Part shown: positions 45,793 through 56,775 of the stretch, one piece after another
Layout of the letters: each line of letters begins with the position of its first letter
Numbering within the stretch: position 1 is the first letter of the stretch
NCBI GenBank assembly: GCA_904066235.2
Contig: CAJFCV020000006.1
Span: 12,586,001 to 12,650,000 of the forward strand
Origin: Bursaphelenchus xylophilus
Lineage: Eukaryota; Nematoda; Chromadorea; Rhabditida; Aphelenchoididae
Length of the DNA: 64,000 nt
Reading direction: 5' to 3'
Notes under the pieces: generated by a model
Told to the model about the DNA's origin: nothing
Databases searched by the model: none
What the model saw: only the letters and a program-made list of their open reading frames with translations
Program-made: the position numbers and the translations under genes

Positions 45793-47043
45793 TTAGGTTG
45801 TCCCACAAATAATGTCCCCCTTTGAAAAATTTACTTCTGCGACAAAATTTACCGTAATAACAGCAATCTAATTAATCAAAATAATTACCATATGCTTTAA
45901 CACGTTGATTACAACGTGACAAGCATTTTTTTTATTCCAGTAGTTTAAAAGTCCCGGCTTCTGGAGCCGATGAAACTTTTGGAGGCCTTTTCAAGGGCGT
46001 CTTAATTGATTAATTTTCTACCACGGATGAAACGTGGTAGATCCTTGGACAGGTGGTAGTCTGCATAGGCTATCTACAACGAATATACCAGACGAAGAAG
46101 AGTTTCGTATCTCGGTTAATTCGGCTTCTGGAGGGTAATTTTTTGAAGGTGAGGTTGCGCGTTTCCGTTAAAAATGTTCGAACTTCTGTGGCGTACCGTG
46201 GAAGGCCGATTGTGCAACAAGCTGTCTATGCAGGTACAGTAGGAGGTGGTGTTTACAGTTTGGCCCGGTTCCAGGAAACAGTAATGCATGAATCCCACGT
46301 TGCGCCATCAAAAATTGACCGTCACCGTCTTCTAGAGGAACTCAGACTTTGGGACGTGCTGTGGTGGTACCCCGGATGACCACCTTTGAGAAAATCTTGC
46401 CTAGGTGTCGTAGTTGATTCACATTTTGTCACAAGCTATGATACGATCCAGAAAAGCAGGATCTTAGGCTCGGTAAAGCAAAAAAAACGAAGCCTTCATT
46501 CTGGGCCTTGGTCCAATGATATGGGAAGAATTCGTCGAGCTTTTTCTTGAATTTATCGACATTGCACTGTTATCCACCGATAATTTTTATACCACCACAA
46601 TGCCGGAAAGGCGTCGGACGTGGATTCCATGACTTCCGTCGACCAATGACCTCAGGGTAAATTCGCAAAGCTGGCATGACGTGTTTTTCCTTCGGGGTTC
46701 CTGTGGCTAGGTCGAATTTTTTTAAACGCTCGTTTCACCGTGGCCGGACTCACAGCACACTGGCCGAACATGGCGTTGATATTTGGTGTAACTTCTAAAA
46801 CCTTCGTACCCTGTTTTTGCTCCCACAAGTTGATGGCACAAATCGTCCATTTTTCCGAAATTTTGAAGTGGGGCTAAATTACTGTAATTTCATCGAAATA
46901 TGGCAGATGACATATTAAACAAAAGCTTGAAATCATGGCTACAAAATGCTGTAATATTACGAAATTTGGTTGTTGCTTACGTTTTTTATAGACCTTTGAC
47001 TTGACCCCTCTCGAAGAGGGACATTATTTATGGGACAACCTAA
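45793..47043 (-). mobile_element. Mariner element with decayed transposase
   Basis: A 1251-bp element between TA dinucleotides, with 27-base inverted ends starting TTAGGTTGTCCCACAAATAA. On the minus strand, about 46298-46116 reads GFMHYCFLEPGQTVN, matching the mariner transposase region around HYELLKPGQTVN, and then NIFNGNAQPH near the second catalytic aspartate. Frameshifts and stops break the frame throughout, and the aspartate itself is lost (NGNA rather than HDNA). It lies between PMP3 copies C and D. Confidence 0.9.
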
Positions 47044-47072
47044 TAGTTTAAAATTATAGCTCACAATAAGAC

Positions 47073-47370
47073 ATGGGAAGTCAGGAGATCATAGAAATTC
47101 TTTTGATCATCTTTATTCCTGTAAGTTTTGTTAGGAGTGAGAAATCTCAAATTTACTGTAGTAATTTACACATTTCAGCCCCTTGCCGTCTACCTGCACG
47201 CCAATGAATGTAATGCCCAAGTGCTGATAAATTGTGTTTTGCTGCTGTTCTTATGGTATGATGATTTGAAAGTTTGAAAAAAGTTCTTCGGCTAGTTTGT
47301 TCCAGTTTCGAACTTTTCCAGGTTCCCCGCGGCAATTCATGCAGCTTGGTATTGCTTCTGTCGAGGATGA
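47073..47370 (+). CDS. PMP3/UPF0057 small membrane protein, copy D
   Basis: Exons 47073-47120, 47179-47255 and 47322-47370 give 57 aa: MGSQEIIEILLIIFIPPLAV, loop HANECNAQ, VLINCVLLLFLWFPAAIHA, ending AAWYCFCRG. It lacks two of the four loop histidine positions seen in copy A. The gene starts about 30 bases after the mariner end, so its promoter may lie inside the transposon. A CAGTG MITE begins 57 bases after the stop. Confidence 0.9.
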
Positions 47371-47426
47371 AGATGGATTCATCATGAATCAAGATCAGTA
47401 CTTTCTGTTTTATTATTACACAACTG

Positions 47427-47682
47427 CAATGGGGGACCCAACCCAGTGGCAAAAAACGTATCATTTTGCATCCGGGAAGCATCAGAAATGTGGCAAAATG
47501 CTTCCCTCTGCAAGTGAAAAAACTCCGTTTTGAAGAGCGCGCCTTTTCCATCACAAAAAGAGCGGGCGCGCTTTTGAAATCTGGGTGTTTTTCACTTGGA
47601 GAAGGAAGCATTTTGCCACATTTTTGATACTTCCCGGATGCAAAATGGCACGTTTTTCGCCACTGGATCAAGTCCCCCACTG
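47427..47682. mobile_element. CAGTG-ended MITE after PMP3-D
   Basis: Arms CAATGGGGGACCCAACCCAG and CTGGATCAAGTCCCCCACTG, with GAAGAGCGCGCCTTTTCC / GAGCGGGCGCGCTTTTG near the centre. From the MITE end to 48331 no gene is seen. Confidence 0.85.
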
Positions 47683-48331
47683 CATAGTTCTGAGTTGACT
47701 GAGAGGAACGTACCCTTTATTATAAATAGTTACAGTCAAACCCAATTTAATCCAAGCTTGTGCCAAGTTGTGTCATAATCTTCCCGTCGTGCCTTGAGCA
47801 TTACATACTATAGAAATTCGTTGTAAAAATACGAAAGTTCCCTTATCAGTATAAAATCTGTACTTTTGGAAAGGTTTGGCTCAACGCGTCACTTCTGCTG
47901 AACACACCCTCCAAATCGCTGAAATATCTCTCCCACACAGTCAGCTTGGTCTCGAGTTAATACTCTGCGGCAATATACGTATTGCAATACACTACACTTC
48001 AAAATTCATATTGAATAAAATTTGAGTTGTGATTCACACTATGTAGTCTGCAAACTTTAGTTCCCAAATCGGATCTGACAAGGGAATGGCCTTCACTTCT
48101 CCAGGACAAATTTCTTTTCATTGTTTCCGTAAGTGATGATACATTTGTGCGCCGTGTGTGAGGTGTTTGCCGATGAGATTTCACGCATTTACACAAGGAA
48201 TCTCGTGGTTCGGAAGAGAATTTATAGCGTATTCCCTTTATCACATAATACTTGAAGTCGAGGCTATAAAAACCAAAGTTTCTGCGAAGGTGTGACATCA
48301 TTTGTAGTCATTTGTGACTAACTATTGTAAC

Positions 48332-48932
48332 ATGGGCGACATCAATATTTTGGAAGTTCTTCTGGTCATCATCTTGCCGGTAAGGGGAAGAAAATACGAC
48401 AAAGAAAAATACGCGCTCTTTGTCGTAATTTTACACCGTGTAAAATTACGGCAAAAAGCTCAGATTTTGATAAAATTTGGGTCAAATTTAGACTGATTTT
48501 TTAAAAGATATATGCGAAATTCCTAGCAGGCGCTTTGCAGAAACTATCGAGATTTTTAAGGCGCAATGTAGGTAAACGTTTTCCTATGTGATCGCTCTCC
48601 GCATTTTGCGTACTCTCTCGCCGACAAAAATCGTTAAAAATCTCCGATGAAATTTTGGCAACTACTTGTCTCGCGCACAATGCAGAAAATACAAGATACC
48701 GAAAATCAAAGCGTCAAACTGTAGGCCGTTAAACTAGAAATGTATAATTTTCCGTCAACTTCCAGCCGATTGCCGTTTTTATGCGAACCAACTCCTGTAA
48801 TGGAGATGTTCTGATCAATTGCGTCTTACTCCTCCTTCTCTGGTAAGCTGTGGAGAACACAAAAACGTTAAATATAAATCATTTAGGTTCCCCGCCATCT
48901 TGCATGCGGCATGGTTCTGTTTTCTAAAGTAA
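48332..48932 (+). CDS. PMP3/UPF0057 small membrane protein, copy E (divergent)
   Basis: Exons 48332-48379, 48766-48842 and 48887-48932 give 56 aa: MGDINILEVLLVIILPPIAV, loop RTNSCNGD, VLINCVLLLLLWFPAILHA, ending AAWFCFLK. The fold core is intact, but the His/Cys loop and the CFCRD tail have been lost apart from one cysteine. Intron 1 (48380-48765) contains a 450-bp repeat fragment (about 48455-48690). Poly(A) signals lie near 48965-48985, and mksr-1 starts 206 bp downstream on the same strand. Confidence 0.88.
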
Positions 48933-49138
48933 CCCCAAACTGATGTTGAATAATGGATTAATAATAAACATTTATATAAATAAAGTTACTCGTCTCTTTA
49001 ATATTGGATTTCGTAACCCGCGTTGGTCGGAGATCTCATATCCTCCCTAATAACCGCCTTTGGTTGCTATAGCGATGTCGGGAATTCCCCCCGAATTGAC
49101 CTCTTTCTTGAGGCCACTATGCTTTAGCGGCCGTTGGA

Positions 49139-50330
49139 ATGACCACTGGCCGCCCTGAAAAATCGTCATTCATTGTGCTGGTTACTGGTGAAATCGAAAA
49201 AGCTGTGGTAGGTCGGGCCTAGTATCAGTTATTGAGACGAATCGGGATTGGGACGGAAATTTGGTCAATTTGCGAATTGACCAAACAGATTCAATTCTGT
49301 CGGGAAAATTTTGAAAAAATGGAGACTTTTGACTTTTTTGAAAAATGTTTGAAGGTTAAAAAATTTGTTTATGATCAGTCGGATTGGGCAAAATGCCCAC
49401 GGCCGGTCAGATTGGGCAAGATCTCCCATTTATTGATCAAATTACCCTTCCTAATACACATTTTTTGACTTCAATAATAATACATTTAATAATTCAAAAT
49501 TTGATTCCAGTTCCCCGAAGTCAACAGTATTTACTGTAAGTACAATTATGTCTATGGTCCCGATTGGAAATTCATTAGTGGTGTGGAGGAAGGGCTTAGC
49601 CCAAGCTGCGAGAGGGGCCATCAATCTTCACATATTGCCATAAACACTCCTATTGATGCAACTTTTAGCTCAACTAATCCTTTCCGATGTAAGTTACTTG
49701 TTAAATTTTGGGTTTAAAAATTTTGACAACGCAAAAATTTTTAATATTTTAGGGCCTCAACTCATAATCAGCTGTTATGGGCATGATATGTTTGGAAACG
49801 ACGTCATTCGAGGCTACGGAGCGACGTTTATCCCAACTGCACCGGGAAGGTATCGTACTCTTCAATTTTAAGATGATCCTATTTAGGAGTCAAAGAACCG
49901 TAGCCATGTTCGTACCTCAAGCTTCGACTGCAACACAACGAATACTCTCGTTTTTCACCGGAAGACGCGCCGAATTTGTCGACAGCAGGATCGTCTCAAT
50001 GTCGCAGGGAAGAGAAAGTAAGTACAAGAAGGAAGAAGAATATTGTCGCATTTAGTAACACGGGTATCCTCACAAGGCCTCATTACCGTCACTTTCAACG
50101 TTGTTCTGAAGGATATCAAGAAGTATGGATACGATGTGTCACCAGCCACCATTTCAAGGATATCAGAGTTTCCTTTACCTCACTTCGAAGAGAAAAGACC
50201 TCCAAAAGCTGTTCAAATCCCTGAACCGAGTCCCGTAGACGAACAAAAAGATGAACAAGAGAAACCGGAAGAAATAGTTGAAGAGCCAGTTCAAGATGAA
50301 GTTCAGGAGGTCAATGAAGATTCGTCGTAA
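49139..50330 (+). CDS. mksr-1: B9 domain-containing protein 1, ciliary transition zone
   Basis: B9D1/MKSR-1 is a transition-zone component that works with MKS-1 and MKSR-2 in the MKS module gating sensory cilia. Exons 49139-49207, 49511-49688, 49753-49849, 49887-50017 and 50056-50330 join in frame to 249 aa. The start exon reads [20 protein letters not shown]. The B9 domain follows: [19 protein letters not shown], then [39 protein letters not shown] and [20 protein letters not shown], all in B9D1 order. The C-terminal 60 residues are a Glu/Pro-rich tail that typical B9D1 proteins lack. The gene faces rpl-19 tail to tail (244 bp between stops). Confidence 0.95.
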
Positions 50331-50574
50331 ACCTCCCTGGGCTCAAAACAGTCAAGGAGTATGTATTTATCCTATGCTGCCATGTTTTCTTCAGTATGAA
50401 AAACAGTTCCGTCTTTCATATCCAAAACCATTCATCTTTGTCCAAATTGTCTAAATATATCGATCCTCAATCCCTCATTTCGAATAAATGGCCCAGTATT
50501 CAACAAATAACAAAAAAACTTCATATAACATTTCGCAGAAACCAACAAATACCGTGATATAAACAACAGGAAAC

Positions 50575-51662
50575 TTATTTCTCGGTCTTCTTGGGCTCCT
50601 TCTCGCTTTCGGAAATCTTGCGCAACAGTTCCTTTCTCTTGATGACCAGGCGTTCTTCGCGTCGTTTGCGCATCTCCTTGTTCTTGGTACGGCGGGCCTC
50701 GGCCTGTTCTGCGAGCTGTCTGGAGCGGGCATTCTCGGACTTCTTCTTGAAGATGTACTCCATCAAGTTCCTCTTGTTCTTGAAGGTGTTACCTTTGCAC
50801 TTGAGGTAGAGATCGTGATACCTGAAGAAAAAATTACTTATTAGCTCGTAATTAACCAGAAGCAGTGCGTTCTGCGCTTAACATTAACATCAGGAATAAA
50901 AATATACTTCTTACTATAAAAAAAAACTAAAAAACTTACAAATGCTTGTCGATCTTCTTGGCATCACGGTATTTCTTCAACAAATGTCTCAAGATGCGAA
51001 TCCTTCTCATCCAGAGCACCTTCTCGGGCATACGGGCATTCTTGGTACCTCTTCTTTTACCGAAACCGGTGTGACGTCCCTGAAATCAATAAAACGTTAA
51101 ATCTCAAATCAAATCCCGGCGAATAAACATGGATAACATAACATGTACCTAAAAACCAAGACAAAATCAAAAACTCTCCTTACCTTAGCACGGGCGGCGG
51201 CCTTTTCACGGGCACGGAAGCGAGAGTGGACCTTGTTGGGTTTCTGAATGATCAGACCATCCTTGACCAAGCGGCGGATGTTTTGTCTGGAGTTGGCGTT
51301 GGAGATCTCGGAGACTTCATTGGGGTCCAGCCAGATCTTTCCCTTGCCACACTTCAAGACCTCGGAAGCGAGGCGCTTTTGCAGGCGTAAATTACTGAAA
51401 AAAACAGGTTACAATCAGAGAGAAAACACAAAAAACGGATCATCTTACTAATCTAGGTCAATTCAATCTCTAAAACGGGCAACCGAAGCCATTTCAGGAT
51501 AAAAACCTCAAAATCCTGTAAAACCAAGTCAAAGGCCTTCTAAGACACAAAATTCACAAGAAACCCTTCATTTCCACTATAAACATCACTGATGTCAGCT
51601 ATGACAACACGCAGATCTCACTAAAATCAAAGAAAAATGTAAAAACTCCCAACTTACCTCAT
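50575..51662 (-). CDS. rpl-19: 60S ribosomal protein L19 (eL19)
   Basis: Large-subunit ribosomal protein eL19. Exons (minus): 51662-51658, 51394-51184, 51079-50940, 50821-50575; 200 aa. The first coding exon holds only ATGAG before a GTAAGT donor, giving [20 protein letters not shown] on joining to exon 2. Signature stretches are [55 protein letters not shown], and the basic C-terminal helix [20 protein letters not shown]. An ATG near 51495 is in the same frame but runs into TGA, so it is not the start. Divergent to the ENT-domain gene (1 kb between starts). Confidence 0.97.
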
Positions 51663-52675
51663 TGTTCACCAAAACAAGGGCGAAACAAAATCGAAAAAAT
51701 ATTTTTTACCGAATCCAATGGAAAAAGTCTTTAGGCTAACACGCAGCTTCCCTGAATTTCAAGGACCGCGGGTTTGAACAATAATTTTCCTTGGCATTCC
51801 GATTCAAGCAAAGGATAAGGTCGGAGCAGATCCTTCTGAATGAAGATTGAGTTGTAGGGAGAAGTCGAAGTGCTTTTTGACTTTTTGGAAGTTTTGGTTT
51901 AGTTTGTTGTGCTAAACCTGAACCATTCATTGCGTCTGCGAAGTAGAAACATTGTTTTTTGGGCATCTAATGGTATGGATTAGAAGGAATCAATGGTACT
52001 GAGTTCAAGAAGGACGATCTGCATGAAAATTTTTGTGCGTAGTTGAAGGGCATGGTTTTGATCCCTGTGGTACAATTTTTAGCATATTTTTTCTTTTTGT
52101 TTAGGAAACCGTGGTCTCTTCATTTTTGAATACCTAGTGCAACTTGGAATCGCCTCTACAGCTTTTTGAAGTGGTAGAACCGCTTAAGTATTACTTTAGT
52201 GAGGTACCTGACTTTGTCAAGCTGCTTATAAGTATAAATTCACTTGATTTCACTCTTGTAGAGGTGCAGATGTTGCCCATATTATTTTAGGTTGTCTGAG
52301 TTGTGTTTGGTTTGCGCTTCTTTTATGACGAGCGCGTTTGTTGGAGGCATTTCCTTGCCTGAGAAGCTTATTCTCACAAGGTGTGTGATTTGAACCTTTT
52401 TGCATAGCCGGAAATTTGATTAGTCTAGTCAGCTTTGCCGAATAATTGATTTTCTCTCTGAATTCCTTTTTATCTTACCGAAATCGATTGAATTCCTTTT
52501 CTCTTCGAAGTCCATCGTTCATAATGCTTTTACAGGAATATTTTCCGACTCGTGAAGCTTCTGAAAAGTGTTGCGTTTCTCCAGACGCGAGTTTCTCTTT
52601 TATTTTCAGAAATGACATAAACAAAAAAACTAGTAGGGCTTCCAGTTGATTCTGCTTCTAGCTTGCGGGAGAATT
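51663..52675. other. Divergent intergenic region, rpl-19 / ENT-domain gene
   Basis: Likely holds both promoters. AT-rich with no recognised repeat family. No gene seen; open frames at 51736-51966 (-) and 52446-52649 (+) lack support. Confidence 0.4.
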
Positions 52676-55081
52676 ATGGCACTTGCTTCAGGGACGCCGG
52701 ATTTTCATGATGCCGTTGAAAAACTGCGATTACTTGGTATGTTTGTCAGTGTACATCTCCAATATTGTCGTTTTAGAGAATAACGCGCTAGACTCGGTTG
52801 TTCGAGCATTCCGAGCCCAAGGTCCACTCACTTTGTACAAAGAGATTCTGCTTGATCATCTTCGATCAGCGTTATTGTATGTTTTTATTAACGTTTTTGT
52901 TTGATTTTTAGTGTTTCGCAATCGGACTTTGCCGCTAGTGGAGAAAGAGCAATGTTGGATGAAGAACTGCAAGGTATTTGCCAATGGTAAGGGTTGCTTG
53001 ATCTTTACAACAGTGGAACACCCTATTTATCTCAAGCGCCAGACTAAAATAGTATTTTTTAGCTTGAATCCGTCGTATAACTCATTTCACAGTTGGGCGA
53101 AGGCTGCGGCTCCAATTTTTCCAGAAGATTTTTCCCTTCATCTCAAGCGTTTGCCTGAGAGCATAACAGATTTCTCAAAAAAGTCTATTGACGATCCTAC
53201 GAAAGTCAGAAGGTTTTATGATAAGCACTGTAGAGAAGAGAAGGTCGCTGCTGCTAAGCTGGTGACACTTCCAAAGCAGCTATTTGGTATGTTTTGTTCG
53301 GTTGTTTTTCCACGTTTAGACTTAATGTCGGATGTTGTTGTAAGGTGTCATGGACAAGTTAATCTTTTCTGTGTTTCCAGTCCCAGAACGTCTTCGGCAA
53401 GTCCTTATGGCCACTGAAACATCTCCACGGCTTGATCTCAACTCTAAGCACACTCAGACATGCGATGATCAGATTCCAAGCACATCTAACAGTATTCCTG
53501 TCATGGATAACGTTGAGCGAAATAGTATGAATTCGGAAGAATCGGCTTCCACTAGTCTTAAGAGACCACGGATGTCTCCGGAAGGGTTTGAAGACCTGGA
53601 ACCATTTGACAAGTTCATAAAAAGAGAGCTGAGGATACCAGATCTACCAAGGATACCAACTGATACTCCAGGAGAAGTTTATCGAGATTATCGGCCGGCG
53701 GTCCGGCCTTTACACCGATCAGGAAGCCGAACGATGGACCTGAATGGGAAAGGAAGGCCACAGAAGATCAATTACGATGGGTTTGTTCAAGGATTCCACA
53801 AAGAAGTTCCATTCAAAACAAAAGCCGAAGTTGAAGGATTAAATGCTCTAATATATCTGAAGACGGTATTAGGATTGAATAATAAGAAGAAAGTCGATGA
53901 GAAGGTAACTGAAGAGACCAATGGAATGGAAGAAGAGTATCAGGAAGAAGATGGAGAGGAGGAGGAACAAGAAACAAATAATGAAGAAGATGAGAGGGAT
54001 AAAAGTCCTCCAGAAGCATTAGAAAGACTTCCGGATGAGCTTGAAGAGGAAGTCGAAGAAGAATATGAGCTAACAGATGGGATGGAAGCGCAATTCGACC
54101 AAAGCGATGAGGATGATAGTCAACATTTTACCCAGCAAGGAGCAGGTGCACATTATTTGTTAGAACGAGTGCAGGAGATGGAAGAGTTAGAAATTGAGGT
54201 CGATGAAGTGAAGAATGGACTGTCCGAGGAGTTTGAGAGATGTTTAGAAGAGAAGATGGTTCCGTCGACCAGTTGTACAGAAGCAGAAGGGAAATATGAT
54301 AGTCATGATGAGGATCAAGAAGCGCGCTATGATCTTGTCCCGGAATATGACGGTGAAGTGGAGATATTTGATGAAAAAGAAGAAAAAATGAATGTAGAAG
54401 AGAACGAAATTGGTAAACCGTTAGAATTGATGGTGCAAAGAGAAGACGAAGAAGAAGAAAGCCATTTTGATCGAGAATCCCCTCCGAAGTTGGAGAAAAT
54501 GGATGGAATTGGAGAGAATTGGGTGCCGGATGATGGGAAATGCAATGGAAATGGTGACACGAACTCTACAGATGATTTGAGTCAAAGTTATGCGTATCAT
54601 GGCCTTGAAAGCGCTTCACACAGCCAAGATTCGTCGGAAATTTCCAGTGAGAAGATGAAAAATTGCAAAAGAAGGCAAAGTGAACCGATTGATAAGGAAA
54701 GAATGTCAAAAACAACGTCGAGCACACATAAACGACCTAAAATACGATGGAAATTTGGGAGTATTGGAAGTATTTCGAACAAAATGAGCATTGAAAATCA
54801 AAGTAATGGCAAGATTACGGAAAAGGAAGATGTCCGAAATGGATTTTCACGTCAAATTGATCGGAAAATTGAGGATTTGGATGTAAATGAAGTGAAAAAC
54901 ACTGTGATAGGAATGGTGGATCGAGTTTCGACCTGCAATGGGCATGGTGAAGATAATGGAATTGAGGTGAAAGATACTTTCAGATTTATAAATAAGTTTT
55001 TGGTTTTGAAATTGCAAAATAACTTGTTTTCAGGATTTTGCCAGCAGCTCAACGGCGATGTCTACGGAAGCAATTCAGTAG
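52676..55081 (+). CDS. ENT-domain protein (EMSY-like), long acidic C-terminal region
   Basis: Probably a nuclear chromatin-associated protein: the ENT domain mediates dimerisation and chromatin-factor binding in EMSY and plant relatives. Exons 52676-52736, 52777-52876, 52912-52986, 53063-53286, 53381-54966 and 55034-55081 give 697 aa. The N-terminus carries the ENT pattern: EKLRLLENNALDSVVRAFRA, QGPLTLYKEILLDHL, GERAMLDEELQGI, NSFHSWAKAAAPIFP. The remainder is low-complexity: a Ser/Pro segment (LKRPRMSPEGFEDLEPFDKF), a conserved-looking block (GRPQKINYDGFVQGFHKEVP), about 250 residues rich in Glu/Asp, and basic patches (KRRQSEPIDKERM, HKRPKIRWKFG). The last intron (67 bp, GTGAAAG donor) can be read through, which would give 729 aa ending at 55110. 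The family call rests on the ENT pattern only. Confidence 0.75.
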
Positions 55082-55243
55082 AATTTTGCGCTTATCTTTG
55101 GAAGATATAACCCTAGATCTCTAAACGTGTGATGATATGGTCCAGTGTCAAATAATCTCATATGTACAGCCGTTTTTCTTATCTTTTTATCCTAATATTT
55201 TTTTATTTATTAGTATTTATTCACTCCGGTTTAAATTAAAGTA

Positions 55244-56458
55244 TTAGGTTGGGACGAAAGTTTTCCCCTTTTTCTTGTTTTTTTCCAAACAAATTTATTT
55301 TGACAGTTGTAACGGGAAACCAAACATAACATCCACCGTCGGTATCCACTACGTATTGCCAACGTTCCGACAAGGATTCAATTGGCGAGCTTAAAAACTG
55401 GGGTATTTATAATAAAAAATGTCAGAAAGACCTGTTTTGAGGTCCCCCAAACAATCGAACCGCACATCTCCCAAACGGTAGCTTAGCGATCTGATCAAAT
55501 GGTAATCAGAAGGTGCCAAGGCTGGGGTGTAGTGTGGGTAGGGCAGCAAGGTCCATGCATTCTCCCTGAATTTTTTGCGCGCGATTTTTGCAATGTGGTA
55601 GCAGGCGTTGTCGTGAAGGAGGGACATTTGTTCAATTTTTCTCTAGCATTTTTGGCGACGCGGTCCAACTGGCGATAATACTGTTATTTAGTGACAGTTT
55701 TACCATCACGGAGCAATTCCTAATAAATACCTCCCATACAAGTCCACCAATCGTACAACATAATCCTTTTTGGGTGAATTTAGGTTTTGGGGTTGGTTCA
55801 CCGTGATCGTCGGGTTCAAGCTACTGAAGCTTGCGGGTATGGTTTATATACATCACCCATTTCTGGTTCCCTGTAATGATATTGGTCAGCCAAGTCAGCG
55901 TGCGGCGGTACGACAAAAATTAGGAGCAACAGTATAAGCCGTGACTCCGAAAGTTCGTGCGGAACAAATTAACCACACTTCCACACTTTTCCCAACCGAT
56001 TAGATGGTCCATAATGGTAGTATGGGAGAACCCAAAGAGCTCTCCAAGTTCACGTTATGGCAATTTGGGATAGCTCACGCTTAAGCCTTTTAGGGCGTCA
56101 TCATCTATCTCAGATGGCCGCCAGAACTTGGTCGTCTAACTCCTTTTTTTGAACCTCTGGAACCAATACTTGGCCACACCATAAAAGAGGACGTCCTTGC
56201 CTATAACATCCTAGACTTCGGTTATATCTTCCATGGGGGTTGGTATTCTGCGATAGTTTTAAAATTTGACGCATCGAAACAGCAACTTTGGGACGGAAAT
56301 TTTTCCACGTTTGGAGAGCGCTATGGGGACAAGTTACATATCAGTCTATATGCTATCAAGTCACCCTTACATAGTCACATGATAGAACTTTCCAGGAAGT
56401 TCCACAACTTCCATAACTTTTCCCGAAAATTAAGGGGAAAACTTTCGTCCCAACCTAA
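55244..56458 (-). mobile_element. Second mariner element, decayed transposase
   Basis: A 1215-bp element bounded by TA, ends TTAGGTTGGGACGAAAGTTT and its complement. On the minus strand, 55627-55391 reads LLHDNACYHIAKIARKKF and then APSDYHLIRS, which are the second and third catalytic aspartate motifs of mariner D,D34D transposase. The upstream catalytic region is broken. Its end sequence differs from the 45.8-kb element, so it is another subfamily. Confidence 0.9.
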
Positions 56459-56525
56459 TATTTATCCCTCAACTTGAAGGTTTTATTTTTGCGTTGGGTA
56501 AGCGATTTTTACAGTTTCTACAGTG

Positions 56526-56775
56526 GCTGCACAGTGCGGATTTTTGGCGACTGCACCGTGCGGTTTTGAGTGATTGCACTGTGCGAATTTTTGGCGACTG
56601 CACTGTGCGATTTTGGTTATTGCACTGTGCGAATATTTTGGCGACTGCGCTGTGCGAATTTTTGGCCACTGCACGGTGCGATTTTGGCCGACTGCACCGT
56701 ACGGATTGATGATCATTGCACTGTGCGAATTTTTGGCGATTGCACAGTGCGATTTTGGAGTACTGCACCGTGCGA
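56526..56775 (+). repeat. Minisatellite of GCACNGTGC palindromes
   Basis: About eleven units of 22-28 bases, each of the form GACTGCACTGTGCGAATTTTTGG. The 9-base core GCAC-N-GTGC keeps its dyad in almost every unit, while the central base is A, T, C or G. Overlapping open frames are by-products of the repeat. The same core occurs near 29.6, 41.9, 42.9 and 57.9 kb. Confidence 0.8.

Noticed and set aside
46053..46379. Plus-strand 108-codon open frame
   Set aside because: It is antisense to the decayed mariner transposase in the same element.
51466..51496. ATG GCT TCG on the minus strand as rpl-19 start
   Set aside because: The frame hits TGA after nine codons. The ATGAG exon at 51662-51658 has a perfect donor and restores the conserved N-terminus.
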